The position numbers were made by a program, and so were the translations under genes. Positions 51,956-61,570 of a stretch of 64,000 nucleotides of DNA are shown piece by piece. The notes beneath the pieces are model-generated. The model did not search any database and was not told the DNA's origin. It saw nothing but the letters and a program-made list of their open reading frames with translations. Numbering within the stretch: the first letter of the stretch is position 1; every line of letters begins with the position of its first letter. Source of the stretch: Nakaseomyces glabratus. Lineage: Eukaryota > Ascomycota > Saccharomycetes > Saccharomycetales > Saccharomycetaceae. The stretch spans positions 930,001-994,000 of the forward strand of contig NC_088958.1 in the NCBI RefSeq assembly GCF_010111755.1, written 5' to 3'.

Positions 51956-52029
51956 GCTCTGAGGGAGGCAGGAAGCATCCCCTGTGCGCTGATTGTTCTG
52001 TATCGTGGCGGTATCCGATTTCCACTTAA

Positions 52030-52041
52030 GGGGGGGGGGGG
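52030..52041 (+). repeat. Poly-G tract (12)
   Basis: Uninterrupted run of 12 G followed by GATGGGAGGG, a potential quadruplex-forming stretch. Further runs of 10 G at 52313-52322 and 53472-53481. Confidence 0.9.
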
Positions 52042-52687
52042 ATGGGAGGGAGAGGTGAAGGGAAGAGACCCTGCCCCTCTCTCCCCCATTGTCTGTATGT
52101 CTGTATGTGCATTAAGGATTCGCGCAGTGGGTCGAGGGATTCTGCTACAGCCGTAACGGGAGACTACCCCCCCTTAGTTCCGTGTGGCGGTTGTCTGTGG
52201 GTGATTTGCCTGGTCTGGCACTCCCCCGTCAATCCGAAATTCATCGAGGACACCCTCGACTGTGGTACTACGTGATAGTTGTGCTCTCGAAGCATCGGTT
52301 CAATGGGAATGAGGGGGGGGGGTGCTATTGGATTCGTGCAAAAACACACAGGGTGCCAGGAGGGGTGTCTTTTGAAGAGAGTATTGGATGACATAAGGGC
52401 TCTTGTCTGCATAGGAATCTACATAGGTACTGTATATACACGGGGGGTAGTGTACAGAATCTAGAGTGTCGTTGTTCTTTACTTTATAGTTAAAATATGT
52501 ATGTAATGTATGGGTGTAACCGTTCCTCATTTTTTTGATAGGCGGCTAGATCTCGCAAATCCACAGAATGCGGGGATCTAGCTCAAAGAGGTTGTGTGGG
52601 TTTTGACTGGGCACTCCCCTCATTTTCGTAGTCCAAAAAGGGCAGCTGCCGAGATCCAAGATACAGAGAATCCCCATCGCTTGGCCC

Positions 52688-53284
52688 TCACAACTTCTTC
52701 ACGGTTTCGCTGAAGTACTTACCTTGCAGCTCGTGGGTCTTCAGTTCCAGCTCAGATGGCTGTCTGGATCCGTCTGGGCCTGCAATGGTACCTGCACCCC
52801 AAGCGGAACCACCGTGCACTTCTTGCAAGTTGGTGATCTGTGCGAAGACGTTCTTGTAACCCAATGGCACATACACGATACCGTGGTGTGCCAGAGTGGA
52901 GATCGCGTTGATCACAGTGGACTCGTTACCGCCACCAGTACCAGTGGACACGAAGAACCCTGCAGCCTTGCCTTGCAAAGCACCTTTGGCCCACAGGCCA
53001 CCAGTAGCGTCCCAGAAGGCCTTCCATTGCTGTGGGAAGTTACCGAACCTCGTTGGCACACCGAACAGGAACGCATCGTACTCTTCTAAGGTGTCTCTGG
53101 TCGCAATTGGGTAAGTCGCCTTGGCTGGCGCACCGAACTGCTCGAGCTGCTCAGCGGTCAGCGTCTCGGCGACCTGGTAGATGTCGGCCTTACCACCGGC
53201 TGACTCCACACCGCGCTTCTCGGCTTCAGCCAACGCAGCAGTGTGTCCGTACATGGAGTAGATAATAATAGCGACTCTAGCCAT
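52688..53284 (-). CDS. PST2: Flavodoxin-like protein Pst2/Rfs1 (WrbA family)
   Basis: NAD(P)H:quinone oxidoreductase-type FMN protein, in S. cerevisiae associated with eisosomes and oxidative stress response. 198 aa, the length of Pst2 (198) rather than Rfs1 (210) or Ycp4. FMN-phosphate loop [14 protein letters not shown] at about 9-22, [18 protein letters not shown] near 75, and [11 protein letters not shown] near 112 are typical of WrbA. Position among YBR050-YBR054 orthologues corresponds to RFS1 (YBR052C), whose duplicate PST2 is YDR032C; a single copy here may represent both. Strong codon bias suggests high expression. Confidence 0.93.
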   Translation of the reverse strand: MARVAIIIYSMYGHTAALAEAEKRGVESAGGKADIYQVAETLTAEQLEQFGAPAKATYPIATRDTLEEYDAFLFGVPTRFGNFPQQWKAFWDATGGLWAKGALQGKAAGFFVSTGTGGGNESTVINAISTLAHHGIVYVPLGYKNVFAQITNLQEVHGGSAWGAGTIAGPDGSRQPSELELKTHELQGKYFSETVKKL

Positions 53285-53759
53285 CTTGTTATTTGTTATG
53301 ATATTGTTATAATGTGGTTGGTCCGCTTCCCATTACGGTATATTACTAAGTAACACATAATCAATTCCAATTGCGTCTTCTTTATATTCCCCTTCCCACG
53401 CTGCGATCGACGATGCCTCGAGAAGATCGAGATAAGATCAAGAATGAGCGATGTTGGCAAGTAGGCAAAAAGGGGGGGGGGAGGGGTGGATGCTTACAAT
53501 ACTGGTGGGTTTAAAGGTGAGGGGTTCAGCATGGCAACACTTACACTATACAACAGAGAAAAGCCGTGCAGAGAGAGGGGGGAGAAAGTAAGAAATTAGA
53601 AAATACTAGAGTTAGAAGTAGAATGTTCGTAAATACGTATATAATAAACACATGCAGTATCGTAACTAATGTCTATTTATAGGTGTGTGTTCAGAGAGGA
53701 AAGAGATACCGGTAATGAGAGCCGCCGATGGAGGGACCGGAAGCACCCCTGCTAGCCAT
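53285..53759. other. GC-rich intergene
   Basis: Promoter of the flavodoxin-like gene and 3' flank of the next gene. Includes the poly-G tract at 53472-53481 followed by AGGGG, a combined stress-element-like and G-rich motif. Confidence 0.5.
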
Positions 53760-54821
53760 TCATGGCAGCTGAGAGATATCTGGCTGTCTCTTGGCGCTGC
53801 CGACGTCGGTGGATGAGTCCAGCACGTCAGTCAGCTTGTAGATGCAGCCTCCGACGGAGTCACCTGAGGCGCTGCTGCCTTGCTCGATGTCCAAATTGGC
53901 GGTGGTGATGCACAGATCCCTGCCGACAAAGCAGCAGGAGGAGATCCGAGGGGTGGACTGCGGCAAGACATACTCGTGTAGCAGTGTGCCGTCCTCTAGG
54001 GAGTACTTCTGCACCTTGTGTGTGGACCATACACACACGTAGACGACGTTGTTGACCAAGTCTGTGGCGGATCCGTCTGGCTCTGGGGATTCAAACTCAG
54101 GGTTGTGGCGCTGCACGTCAATCAGCTTCTTCTTGGTGCTGCTGTCGTCGCCATCCTGCTCCCACAGACAGAAGTGCAAGGAGTCAGTCCAGTACATCTT
54201 GGTGCCCGCGCTGTTCCAGTGGATCGCGTTGGGGATCTTGACTCTGTCAATGACCAGGTGTACAGGCAAGGGGAGCGCAGCTGAACCGACCAGGTCCACG
54301 CGAACAATGGCGCCGATGTCTTGCATAGGCACGTGGAAGTCGCACATCACCCCCACATACAGCGACTTGCCATCTGGGGAGACGTTACCGTCGTTGGACC
54401 GCAGGTCCAGCCAGCGGTCACCACTAGCCAGCTCGGGGCAGTGTGAGTACAGCGTTAGGTACTCCCACTCGCCAGAGCTGAATTGACAGCGGCCTACACC
54501 GAACTTACTGCCAAACAGCACAGTGTCCACCTGACCATCGGTGATCACTGGGAAGATACAACCAACAGATTCGCGCAGCGGGGTAGGTGTCTTTGGGTAC
54601 TTGATGGCAGCGCCAGAGCTGTAGGTGCTCTGGCTAACGTTGAACACCTTGTGGTTTGCAGTGCCCGAGGCAGACACACTGTCGAGACGGTGGATCTCGC
54701 CACGGTAGATGTCCACCCATAGCAATGTGTCGGTCTCTTTGATGTACGTAAGCCCTTCACTCAACCTCGCATCTGCGACGTGGTAGAATGGCTGCAGTTC
54801 TTGGTACTTTGTCTTGCCCAT
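53760..54821 (-). CDS. Regucalcin/SMP-30-like beta-propeller protein (YBR053C type)
   Basis: Family of calcium-binding lactonases (SGL domain); the substrate of the yeast member is unknown. 353 aa against 358 in S. cerevisiae YBR053C. The six-bladed propeller signature is visible: SEGLTYIKETDTLLWVDI (metal-binding Glu) at about 17-35, a central DGNVSPDGKSLYVGVM, and IPNAIHWNSAGTKMYWTD (Asn and Asp ligands) near 205-220. No signal peptide. The gene is notably GC-rich, like REG2 and PST2. Position between PST2/RFS1 and YRO2 agrees with YBR053C. Confidence 0.93.
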   Translation of the reverse strand: MGKTKYQELQPFYHVADARLSEGLTYIKETDTLLWVDIYRGEIHRLDSVSASGTANHKVFNVSQSTYSSGAAIKYPKTPTPLRESVGCIFPVITDGQVDTVLFGSKFGVGRCQFSSGEWEYLTLYSHCPELASGDRWLDLRSNDGNVSPDGKSLYVGVMCDFHVPMQDIGAIVRVDLVGSAALPLPVHLVIDRVKIPNAIHWNSAGTKMYWTDSLHFCLWEQDGDDSSTKKKLIDVQRHNPEFESPEPDGSATDLVNNVVYVCVWSTHKVQKYSLEDGTLLHEYVLPQSTPRISSCCFVGRDLCITTANLDIEQGSSASGDSVGGCIYKLTDVLDSSTDVGSAKRQPDISQLP

Positions 54822-55369
54822 TATTACTGGTGTTTGGGGTATGTGGTTTAAATGGTCTTTTACCTTAAGCTTACAACATTCTATGGTAAGAGCAAGACAA
54901 GTTCCACAACCTCATCAGTTGTTTTCTTATATAATGGGTTGGGATCACTCGCTATGGGCTTGCAACACTTTCATTGATAAAGAACAAGGATCTACGGTTT
55001 CCCCTTTTATCAACAGAACAAAAGGAGGACAGGGCCCGTTGAGAGAATGTCGAGCTCGAGCTCTATGCTCTGCGAGAAAATCTCAAGAGTCTATCCACCG
55101 GTATGCTACAATGAGGAAGGAACACCACACACTTTCCTCTCACCTTGCCCCCGCTCCCTCCCCCCTTTAGTGCGGAACAAAGATAACAGGTCTACGGACG
55201 AAACTAGTCAGCTGATATATCATATAACACGTTAGGTAACACGGATCACATGACCCATACCTGAGTGTGTCATTTAATACAAATTTATCTCGTGAGCGTT
55301 CAAAGAGTTGCTGGGGGGCAAAAGAGTATCTGGTCCTCGAGGGGAGACCTGGAATCCCAGAAACGACAG

Positions 55370-55370
<1 letters not shown>

Positions 55371-55401
<31 letters not shown>

Positions 55402-55405
55402 TTCC
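55371..55405 (+). repeat. 7-bp tandem repeat, 5 units of CGCATCC
   Basis: Four perfect CGCATCC units and a fifth with one change. Short minisatellite in intergenic DNA. Confidence 0.9.
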
Positions 55406-55562
55406 CGATGACGACTGAATAACAGCATCGAACTGGTCCAGTCCAAAGATAGCGGCATCCTGGAAAAATCCAGCCTTATTTATGCCTTGCCCTTGTCTAC
55501 GCTACAGTATTTTGTGCTGTGCGCTGTGCAACTGGGAACCCTAAGAGACACTATCAAAACAT

Positions 55563-55589
55563 TGGGAGACATGGGAGACATGGGAGACT
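55563..55589 (+). repeat. 9-bp tandem repeat, 3 units of TGGGAGACA
   Basis: Three consecutive units, last with one change; next to the Rap1-like string at 55613. Confidence 0.85.
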
Positions 55590-56126
55590 ACAATTGACAA
55601 AGGGAAAAAGGACACCCACACACCCACTGCCCCTGAGTATCCAAACTAGGAAATTGAAAACAAGCAACAAACACTAGCATGACGTAATTTGCATGTTTCC
55701 GGCAGGGAAAAGCAAAACAAATACCCATTTACCCAGAAGAGTACGTACAGGATTGCGTTATTTTTTTTTTTGTTTTTTTGTTTTTCTGTTTCTTTTCAGT
55801 TGCTTTGTTTTGTTTTGTTCTGTTTTGTTTTTCTTGCTTTCCAATTTCCATAGCACTATTCCCCTTCCCTTCAGCGATTTTCTCTAGCAGTCCCCCCCTG
55901 AGATTCTGCTTCTGTTGACACTACAGTCCGTCCCGGCTCCTAGTAATTGTGTGCGTACACAAAATAGCACAGTCAATATCCCGCACACCCCACCCATGCA
56001 CAAGAGATCTCTGCTAGAAGCACAAACAACTCACAGAATGCACAAACGCACAGACACCCCAGCACAACAATCCGCTTCACTCCCAAAGAAGACTTGAAAA
56101 AGATGTACCCACTCACTTTTCCTAAA

Positions 56127-56133
56127 CGGGTAA
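56127..56133 (-). promoter_or_regulatory. Reb1-type site before YRO2/MRH1
   Basis: TTACCCG on the minus strand, about 740 bp upstream of the YRO2/MRH1 start codon. Could position nucleosomes in this long promoter. Confidence 0.4.
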
Positions 56134-56377
56134 TTTACATGTTCTGCATACACTCAAAGGAGCACAGTCCACTGATAAAGCTGCCCGCCAGAGGCAGAGG
56201 CAGAGGCAGAATAAGTACCGCAAAAAATGAGCACAACGGTCGTATACTGTAGATCTACACAAACAACCTGGGCATATTGACTTTTTGTGAATAATATAGC
56301 TGTTTCTCGCTCTTACCTAAGGTCTGAGACTCATCCGCACAAACCTCCGTTACCTTTCTCGGTGAATATACGGAAAC

Positions 56378-56397
56378 TTTCCACCGGACAGTGGAAA
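56378..56397. promoter_or_regulatory. Perfect 7-bp inverted repeat (TTTCCAC-N6-GTGGAAA)
   Basis: Dyad TTTCCAC CGGACA GTGGAAA in the promoter of the YRO2/MRH1 gene. Looks like a dimeric factor site; factor unknown. Confidence 0.45.
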
Positions 56398-56876
56398 AAT
56401 GTCTCAAGGGACCCCCTCGGCCTTCAGTCCTTCACTATTGCCAATTGGCAATTGGCAATTAGGTAGCATAGCAATTAAGCATCGAACTTGTACAATACTG
56501 CCTTGTGTGAGCGATATATTCCTTCATTTCAACAAAACAGATAAAAAAAAAAACAACTCAATTGCCAGAATAAGACATAATCCGGAAAAGAGCATCGACA
56601 TTGGGAATGAAATTAGGAAGGGAATACTGAAAAGAACTCAATTGCAACTCAATTGGGTAATGTAAATGTTTTCTTGGATTGGACACTCATCTGGTCTTAC
56701 CTGCATTTTGTATATAAGCCCATTGGCACTTTATTGTTGATGCTACTACTTTCTTTAATTCTCTTCGCTCTTGATTTCATAAGCTTCATTTTATTCCTAT
56801 TTTATTCTTTCTTCCTTTACATCCATTTCCTAACAACAAATCTATCACAACTAATTAATTTCGATACAATTACCAA

Positions 56877-57854
56877 ATGTCTACTTTTGTTGATTTGTAC
56901 AAGAGAGGCGGTAACGAAGCCGTCAAGATCAACCCTCCTACGGGTGCTGACTTCCACATCACTAGCCGTGGTTCCGACTGGCTATGGGCTGCTTTCTGTG
57001 TGTTCTTGTTGCTAGCTATCGTCTTCGTCCTATTGATGTTCCGTAAGCCTGTCAACAACAGATTCGTCTACTTGACCGCTATCGCTCCAAATGTCTTCAT
57101 GGCCATCGCCTACTTCTCCATCGCTTCTAACTTGGGTTGGATTCCAGTCAGAGCTAAGTACAACCACGTCAGAACCTCCACTCAACAACAACACCCAGGT
57201 GTTAGACAAATCTTTTACGCTAGATACGTCGGCTGGTTCATGGCTTTGCCATGGCCTTTGATCCAAGCTTCCATCTTGGGTAAGACCCCAGTATGGCACG
57301 TCGCTTTCAACTGTACCATGGGCTGTGTCTTCTCCGTCTGCTTCTTGATCGCTGCCTGTGTTCACTCCACTTACAAGTGGGGTTACTTCACCATCGGTTG
57401 CGGTGCTGGTATCGTCTCCATCATCTCCTTGATGACTACCACTTACACTTTGATTAAGAAGTGTGGCGACAAGGAAATCAAGAGATGCTTCTTGATCTAC
57501 GTCTGCCCAATCATCGTCCTATACTTGGTCGCTTGGCCAGTCTGTTTCGGTATCACCGACGGTGGTAACGTTCTACAACCAGACTCCGAAGCTATCTTCT
57601 ACGGTATTATTGACTTGCTTCTATTGGGTATCTTCCCAGCTCTATACGTCCCAATGGCTAGCCACGTCGGTTACGAAAACATCACTTACGGTATCTTTGA
57701 CTCTGCTATCGGCGGTGCTGCTCCAGGTGGCATGGCCCACTCTGCTTCCATGGACATTGAAAAGAGCCCAATGTCTGCTACTTCTTCCCCAACTCCAGTC
57801 TCCCCAACTCCAAAGGCTGGTATTAAGAAGCCAAAGTTGAAGTTGAAGAAATAA
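56877..57854 (+). CDS. YRO2: Seven-helix plasma-membrane protein Yro2/Mrh1 (microbial rhodopsin-like)
   Basis: Member of the Hsp30/Mrh1/Yro2 family, plasma-membrane proteins with a bacteriorhodopsin fold; stress and acid linked in S. cerevisiae. 325 aa. Seven hydrophobic segments are visible, starting with LWAAFCVFLLLAIVFVLLMF at about 37-56. The last helix (FYGIIDLLLLGIFPALYVP) has no lysine, so retinal cannot be bound as in true rhodopsins. The N-terminal sequence (RGGNEAVKINPPTGADFHIT) is closer to Mrh1, while position next to PRP6 is that of YRO2 (YBR054W); Mrh1 is its duplicate YDR033W. C-terminal tail ends in a Lys-rich stretch. Strong codon bias. Confidence 0.93.
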   Translation: MSTFVDLYKRGGNEAVKINPPTGADFHITSRGSDWLWAAFCVFLLLAIVFVLLMFRKPVNNRFVYLTAIAPNVFMAIAYFSIASNLGWIPVRAKYNHVRTSTQQQHPGVRQIFYARYVGWFMALPWPLIQASILGKTPVWHVAFNCTMGCVFSVCFLIAACVHSTYKWGYFTIGCGAGIVSIISLMTTTYTLIKKCGDKEIKRCFLIYVCPIIVLYLVAWPVCFGITDGGNVLQPDSEAIFYGIIDLLLLGIFPALYVPMASHVGYENITYGIFDSAIGGAAPGGMAHSASMDIEKSPMSATSSPTPVSPTPKAGIKKPKLKLKK

Positions 57855-58558
57855 ACGGTTTCATGAATATTAGAAACCACTTCAATTATTAATTCTATTT
57901 TTTTTTATTTCGCTTTTATTTCCATTCAATTCTTCGCTCATGTTATAGACATTACTGAACGATAAAAAGCTTTAGCATTCCACGCTTGGTAAAGCTAAAA
58001 CTTACAGCTTCATTATTTTTTTATTATCTTTTGATACCTGAAAGACAGATGATAATACAACCACCTTTCTCTTAATCTACTTCATCAACATCATACTAGA
58101 AAGAAAAACAACGCTATGAATTGTACCCATAGGTCTTTAATTTATGACAATTTTAATAATTCCGTTAAGATGTCTGGTTCTAGAAATATAGAAAGTCTAG
58201 TATCCAAACAACATAATATGGAGTTGTCTTTTTTTCTGATTTCACACACTCGTTATAAAAGGCTGGGCTTTATCTGCTTATATTTTATTAGGCATTCGAG
58301 AACAGACCTTCCTCCAATTACAGTTCTTTTTTTTTCTTATATATTTCACAACCTGTTATTTTTTGTTTATATCTAATACTACTCTGACTTTTTGTCAGAG
58401 CCGATTTCCCAAATTACTAATAATTATTTTTTATTATATTAAAATCATAAAATCATCTAATGCTTATTATCATTATAACTGTAGTTTTCTGAGTTGTCCG
58501 CTAATAACTATACAGTGTATAATCAATTTATTATGCTTACCAAATAATGCCGTTATAA
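57855..58558. other. Convergent intergene (0.7 kb)
   Basis: AT-rich 3' flanks of YRO2/MRH1 and PRP6. Open frames here are AT-rich and hydrophobic by composition; none is supported. Confidence 0.5.
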
Positions 58559-61156
58559 TCATTTACAACGCTCTGCAACTTTCTTGAGTATTACAGGTGA
58601 AGACAGATATTGCATTTTCACATTTTTGGAAACTTTGATCCATTCTTCACCATATGCAGGATCGAGCTCCGCAACCTTTTCCAACAACTTATCCAAATCG
58701 TCATTCAGTTTTTGCTTACAATTATAAATGTATGCCCACCCATCACCAAACCGAGGTTGCTTGGTGACAGCTCTATCAAACCATTTCATTGCCACCTTAT
58801 ATTGATTGTCATTGTAGAAAGACCTACCAACCTCAAACAGAATAAGATATGAGTTGTTTGTAGCTTTTAAAGCATCTTGAAACAGCGTCTTCTTCAGGCT
58901 AGATTTCTTTGACTTACTTAGCCTCATCCTACAGGCCCATAATTCTGCATCCTTTGCAAAAGTCTGTAAGCCTTGCGATATTAAAAGTTCTTCTTGTGCA
59001 AAGTTTCCCACCGTTTCCTCCAATTTAACTTTAGCAACAATTAAAGAAACATTGCTTGGGTTATGGACAATGCCTTTGTCCAAAATTGATCTAGCCCTGG
59101 ATGTGTTTCCAGATGTTCTTTGAATGAAATTAGCATATTCGATCCAGAAAACTGCATGCGATGGCAATCTCTTAGTATAATCATCATATAACCTTGAACA
59201 TATACTATTCATACCCATATCTTCATAAATCTGGACCAGTTGCAATTTTAATTTTACTGACTGTGGAAATAACAGCAGATATTTGTTTTCAATATAACTA
59301 ACAGCTTTCTCATTCTCGTCCATAAAACGTAAGAATGAAACATGACGATAGAGTAATCTTTCCTTGTTATGATCATCATAATTAGCAGTTTCCAAAGAGT
59401 TCAATAGTTTATCAAATATAGAAGCAACACAATCTAGACGACCGGTCTGCAACAATATCTTTATTTTCGCTAGCCAACCCTCTATAAAGTTTGGAATTTC
59501 ATTCAAGGTTTTACTCAAGATTTCTAGGGCCTTATCTGGATTCCCGTCGTGTTTCCATAACTCTTTCACATAAAGCAACACTAGATTGGGATGTATTTTC
59601 ACCATTTCATAACTATTCTGGGTGTCACGATCAAAAAGCAGCTCTTCAAATACTTGAAAAAACTTGTCTATATTATACGATTTCACACAGATATTTTTCA
59701 ATTTTTGCCAAACACTTATTTTAGTAGGCTCGAACTTCAGATATGATTTTAAAAATATGATCTGTATTTTAACATTTGATATATTATCAAGGTAATTCAA
59801 TCCATATTCTTTAACAATCTTCTCACCTATGCTATCAAAAATTACCTCACAAAGAGAAGCAGTAGTTATATCAACAGCAATGCTCTTATTCCATATTTCG
59901 ACTTTATCTAGCCATTTAGTCACTACGGACTTATCCATGTCTTTCATATTTATACCAAGCTCTTTAATGATCACACTCTTACATTGACTGACAGAGTCAA
60001 TTTTCTTATGTATTTCTTCATTCATTAACTTGTAAACCTTCAAATCTATCTGTTTGGGATTTTGAGTTATGACCTTTTCTAATGTATTCATAACGTCCTC
60101 GTAGGGTTCTTTCATTAATATAGCCCAGAAATAAAAACTTGTTGGGATGAATTCTAAAGCCTTTTTACATATTCTCAAACTATCATAATCGTTTGGGTTA
60201 TATTTGACTGCTAGTTTCCAGATTTCTTCTTCAGCAGGTATTTCTCTTAATGCTTTTTGTATAACTCTAAACTTATTGGCAGGTTGTTCCTCATACTTGA
60301 TTCCCTCCAACCACAATGCGACCGATTTAGGTTGAAAGCGAATTGCATTAGCAACAATAATTTTCTTCTTTTCATTGTTGGATACATTCAACCGTAAGTT
60401 TTCTAACCATATTATCTCATCTAATGGACATTGTAAACACCCTTGCTGAATCAGTTCCCTTGCAAGTTCGTAATTACCACAATTTTCCTCTAGTTTAGCC
60501 GAAGCAATCCAACTTGTAGGATCTTTGGGTTCTGCCCGTCTGTATGACTTCAAGACCAACCGCTGCTTTTGTACCTCTTCGTCATCGCCTCTTCTCACAA
60601 TATTTACAGAGTCTTTGTCAATGTCCGCTATATACTTCAAAGTTTTCATCTCTTGATCATTAGGCTCATTCTTTGCAAAAAAGTCAGTGTCTAACTGTCT
60701 TGCAAGAAGCTTCTCCCTTTCCTCTGTTAATTTCACCAAATCAACACTATTGGAATCTAGTAAAGAGTCAGGTGCTGCATATGTTTTCCTATTCATCTGT
60801 TCTTCCAACCTAATTCTGCGATTTCTCCGGGTCATATCGGTAGCTTCTGGTAGATTAAGCCATTGGTCTTCTGTCACATTAGCGAGTTTCCGTTTTAGCG
60901 GTATAAAATCAGCCTTTGATCTCTCTTCCGGCTTGGGAGCCCTTTTTCGGGCTCTCTTTTCTTCAATCGATGCAAATACATCTTCATCGTCATCGTCATT
61001 GCTCTCCTTGGTATACCGTTTCGGTACTCTAGGAGTTTCGTTTTTCTGACCCCTAGTTGCAAAACCAAACGCGCCTCTACCTACACCAGCAATATACCCT
61101 GGAGGTGGCTTTTGATCCAAAAACGCTGGCCTATACCCTGACATAATCCCTTGCAC
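58559..61156 (-). CDS. PRP6: Pre-mRNA splicing factor Prp6
   Basis: Structural subunit of the U4/U6.U5 tri-snRNP. 865 aa against 899 in S. cerevisiae. The PRP1 N-terminal domain is clear (RPAFLDQKPPPGYIAGVGRG, residues about 7-27, followed by GFATRG). The rest is an array of HAT/TPR-like helical repeats with the recurrent W..LA/W..YA pattern (for example DPTSWIASAKLEENCGNYEL, AVFWIEYANFIQRTSGN, ELWACRMRL). The start could be Met5 of MQGIMSGYRP. Divergent from the glucanase gene as in YBR055C/YBR056W. Confidence 0.95.
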   Translation of the reverse strand: MQGIMSGYRPAFLDQKPPPGYIAGVGRGAFGFATRGQKNETPRVPKRYTKESNDDDDEDVFASIEEKRARKRAPKPEERSKADFIPLKRKLANVTEDQWLNLPEATDMTRRNRRIRLEEQMNRKTYAAPDSLLDSNSVDLVKLTEEREKLLARQLDTDFFAKNEPNDQEMKTLKYIADIDKDSVNIVRRGDDEEVQKQRLVLKSYRRAEPKDPTSWIASAKLEENCGNYELARELIQQGCLQCPLDEIIWLENLRLNVSNNEKKKIIVANAIRFQPKSVALWLEGIKYEEQPANKFRVIQKALREIPAEEEIWKLAVKYNPNDYDSLRICKKALEFIPTSFYFWAILMKEPYEDVMNTLEKVITQNPKQIDLKVYKLMNEEIHKKIDSVSQCKSVIIKELGINMKDMDKSVVTKWLDKVEIWNKSIAVDITTASLCEVIFDSIGEKIVKEYGLNYLDNISNVKIQIIFLKSYLKFEPTKISVWQKLKNICVKSYNIDKFFQVFEELLFDRDTQNSYEMVKIHPNLVLLYVKELWKHDGNPDKALEILSKTLNEIPNFIEGWLAKIKILLQTGRLDCVASIFDKLLNSLETANYDDHNKERLLYRHVSFLRFMDENEKAVSYIENKYLLLFPQSVKLKLQLVQIYEDMGMNSICSRLYDDYTKRLPSHAVFWIEYANFIQRTSGNTSRARSILDKGIVHNPSNVSLIVAKVKLEETVGNFAQEELLISQGLQTFAKDAELWACRMRLSKSKKSSLKKTLFQDALKATNNSYLILFEVGRSFYNDNQYKVAMKWFDRAVTKQPRFGDGWAYIYNCKQKLNDDLDKLLEKVAELDPAYGEEWIKVSKNVKMQYLSSPVILKKVAERCK

Positions 61157-61570
61157 TTATGGCTTTCTTGTTTTATTGCCAAGCTTAAAACAGCTCAATG
61201 TCATGCAAAAATTACCAGTACTTCTCGTTGTGAATACCAATATACCAAACCAATTAGATGGTTAAATATTAAATTCAGTTATACTAGTATCAGTAGCTGG
61301 CACCATGTTATAGCATGTCAAACACTTACTATGGCTCAAGCTCATCGCCTGATTTTTTTTCAGCTGGGAAGCTCATCGCGTAGTAACCCGCAACGAGTGA
61401 AACCCTTTATTTCTGGGAGTAATATATAAAAGGGAAGCAATTTTAAACATTCTTAGATATCAGTTGCTTCTCTGTGTAGCCGCCAAACATTTACAACGTA
61501 AAAAGAGGAATTATTTCTTCAACATTGTGGTGCTACAGCTTTATCATATTTTTTCGATTTTAAGCGGGCG
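61157..61570. promoter_or_regulatory. Divergent PRP6 / YBR056W-type promoter
   Basis: 414 bp with two PAC boxes (61341-61348 and 61372-61379) and a TATA element ATATATAAAAGG near 61421 oriented toward the glucanase gene. Confidence 0.6.
61341..61379 (-). promoter_or_regulatory. Two PAC boxes between PRP6 and the glucanase gene
   Basis: GCGATGAG on the minus strand at 61341-61348 and 61372-61379, separated by a T-rich run. PRP6, 185-215 bp away, is the likelier target; the same motif precedes PRP22, another splicing gene. Confidence 0.55.

Larger units (their letters stand above)
51525..52687. other. GC-rich intergene (1.2 kb) with TG repeat and poly-G tracts
   Basis: REG2 promoter and 3' flank of the flavodoxin-like gene. 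Contains a TG-rich repeat (51911-51955), a run of 12 G (52030-52041) and of 10 G (52313-52322). Open frames here are composition artefacts on both strands; none has a family feature. Confidence 0.6.
54822..56876. other. Long intergene (2.1 kb), repeat-rich, divergent YBR053C-like/YRO2 promoter
   Basis: Contains a CGCATCC tandem repeat (55371-55405), a TGGGAGACA triplication (55563-55589), a Rap1-like CACCCACACA (55613-55622), a T-rich tract (about 55757-55838), GGCAGA repeats near 56190, a Reb1-type site (56127-56133), a palindrome (56378-56397) and TTGGCAA repeats near 56440. TATATAAG at about 56712 is the probable YRO2/MRH1 TATA. No supported ORF. Confidence 0.6.

Noticed and set aside
51688..52530. 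His/Thr-rich frames in the REG2 upstream region
   Set aside because: Generated by the TG repeat and poly-G runs; overlapping on both strands without any recognisable domain.
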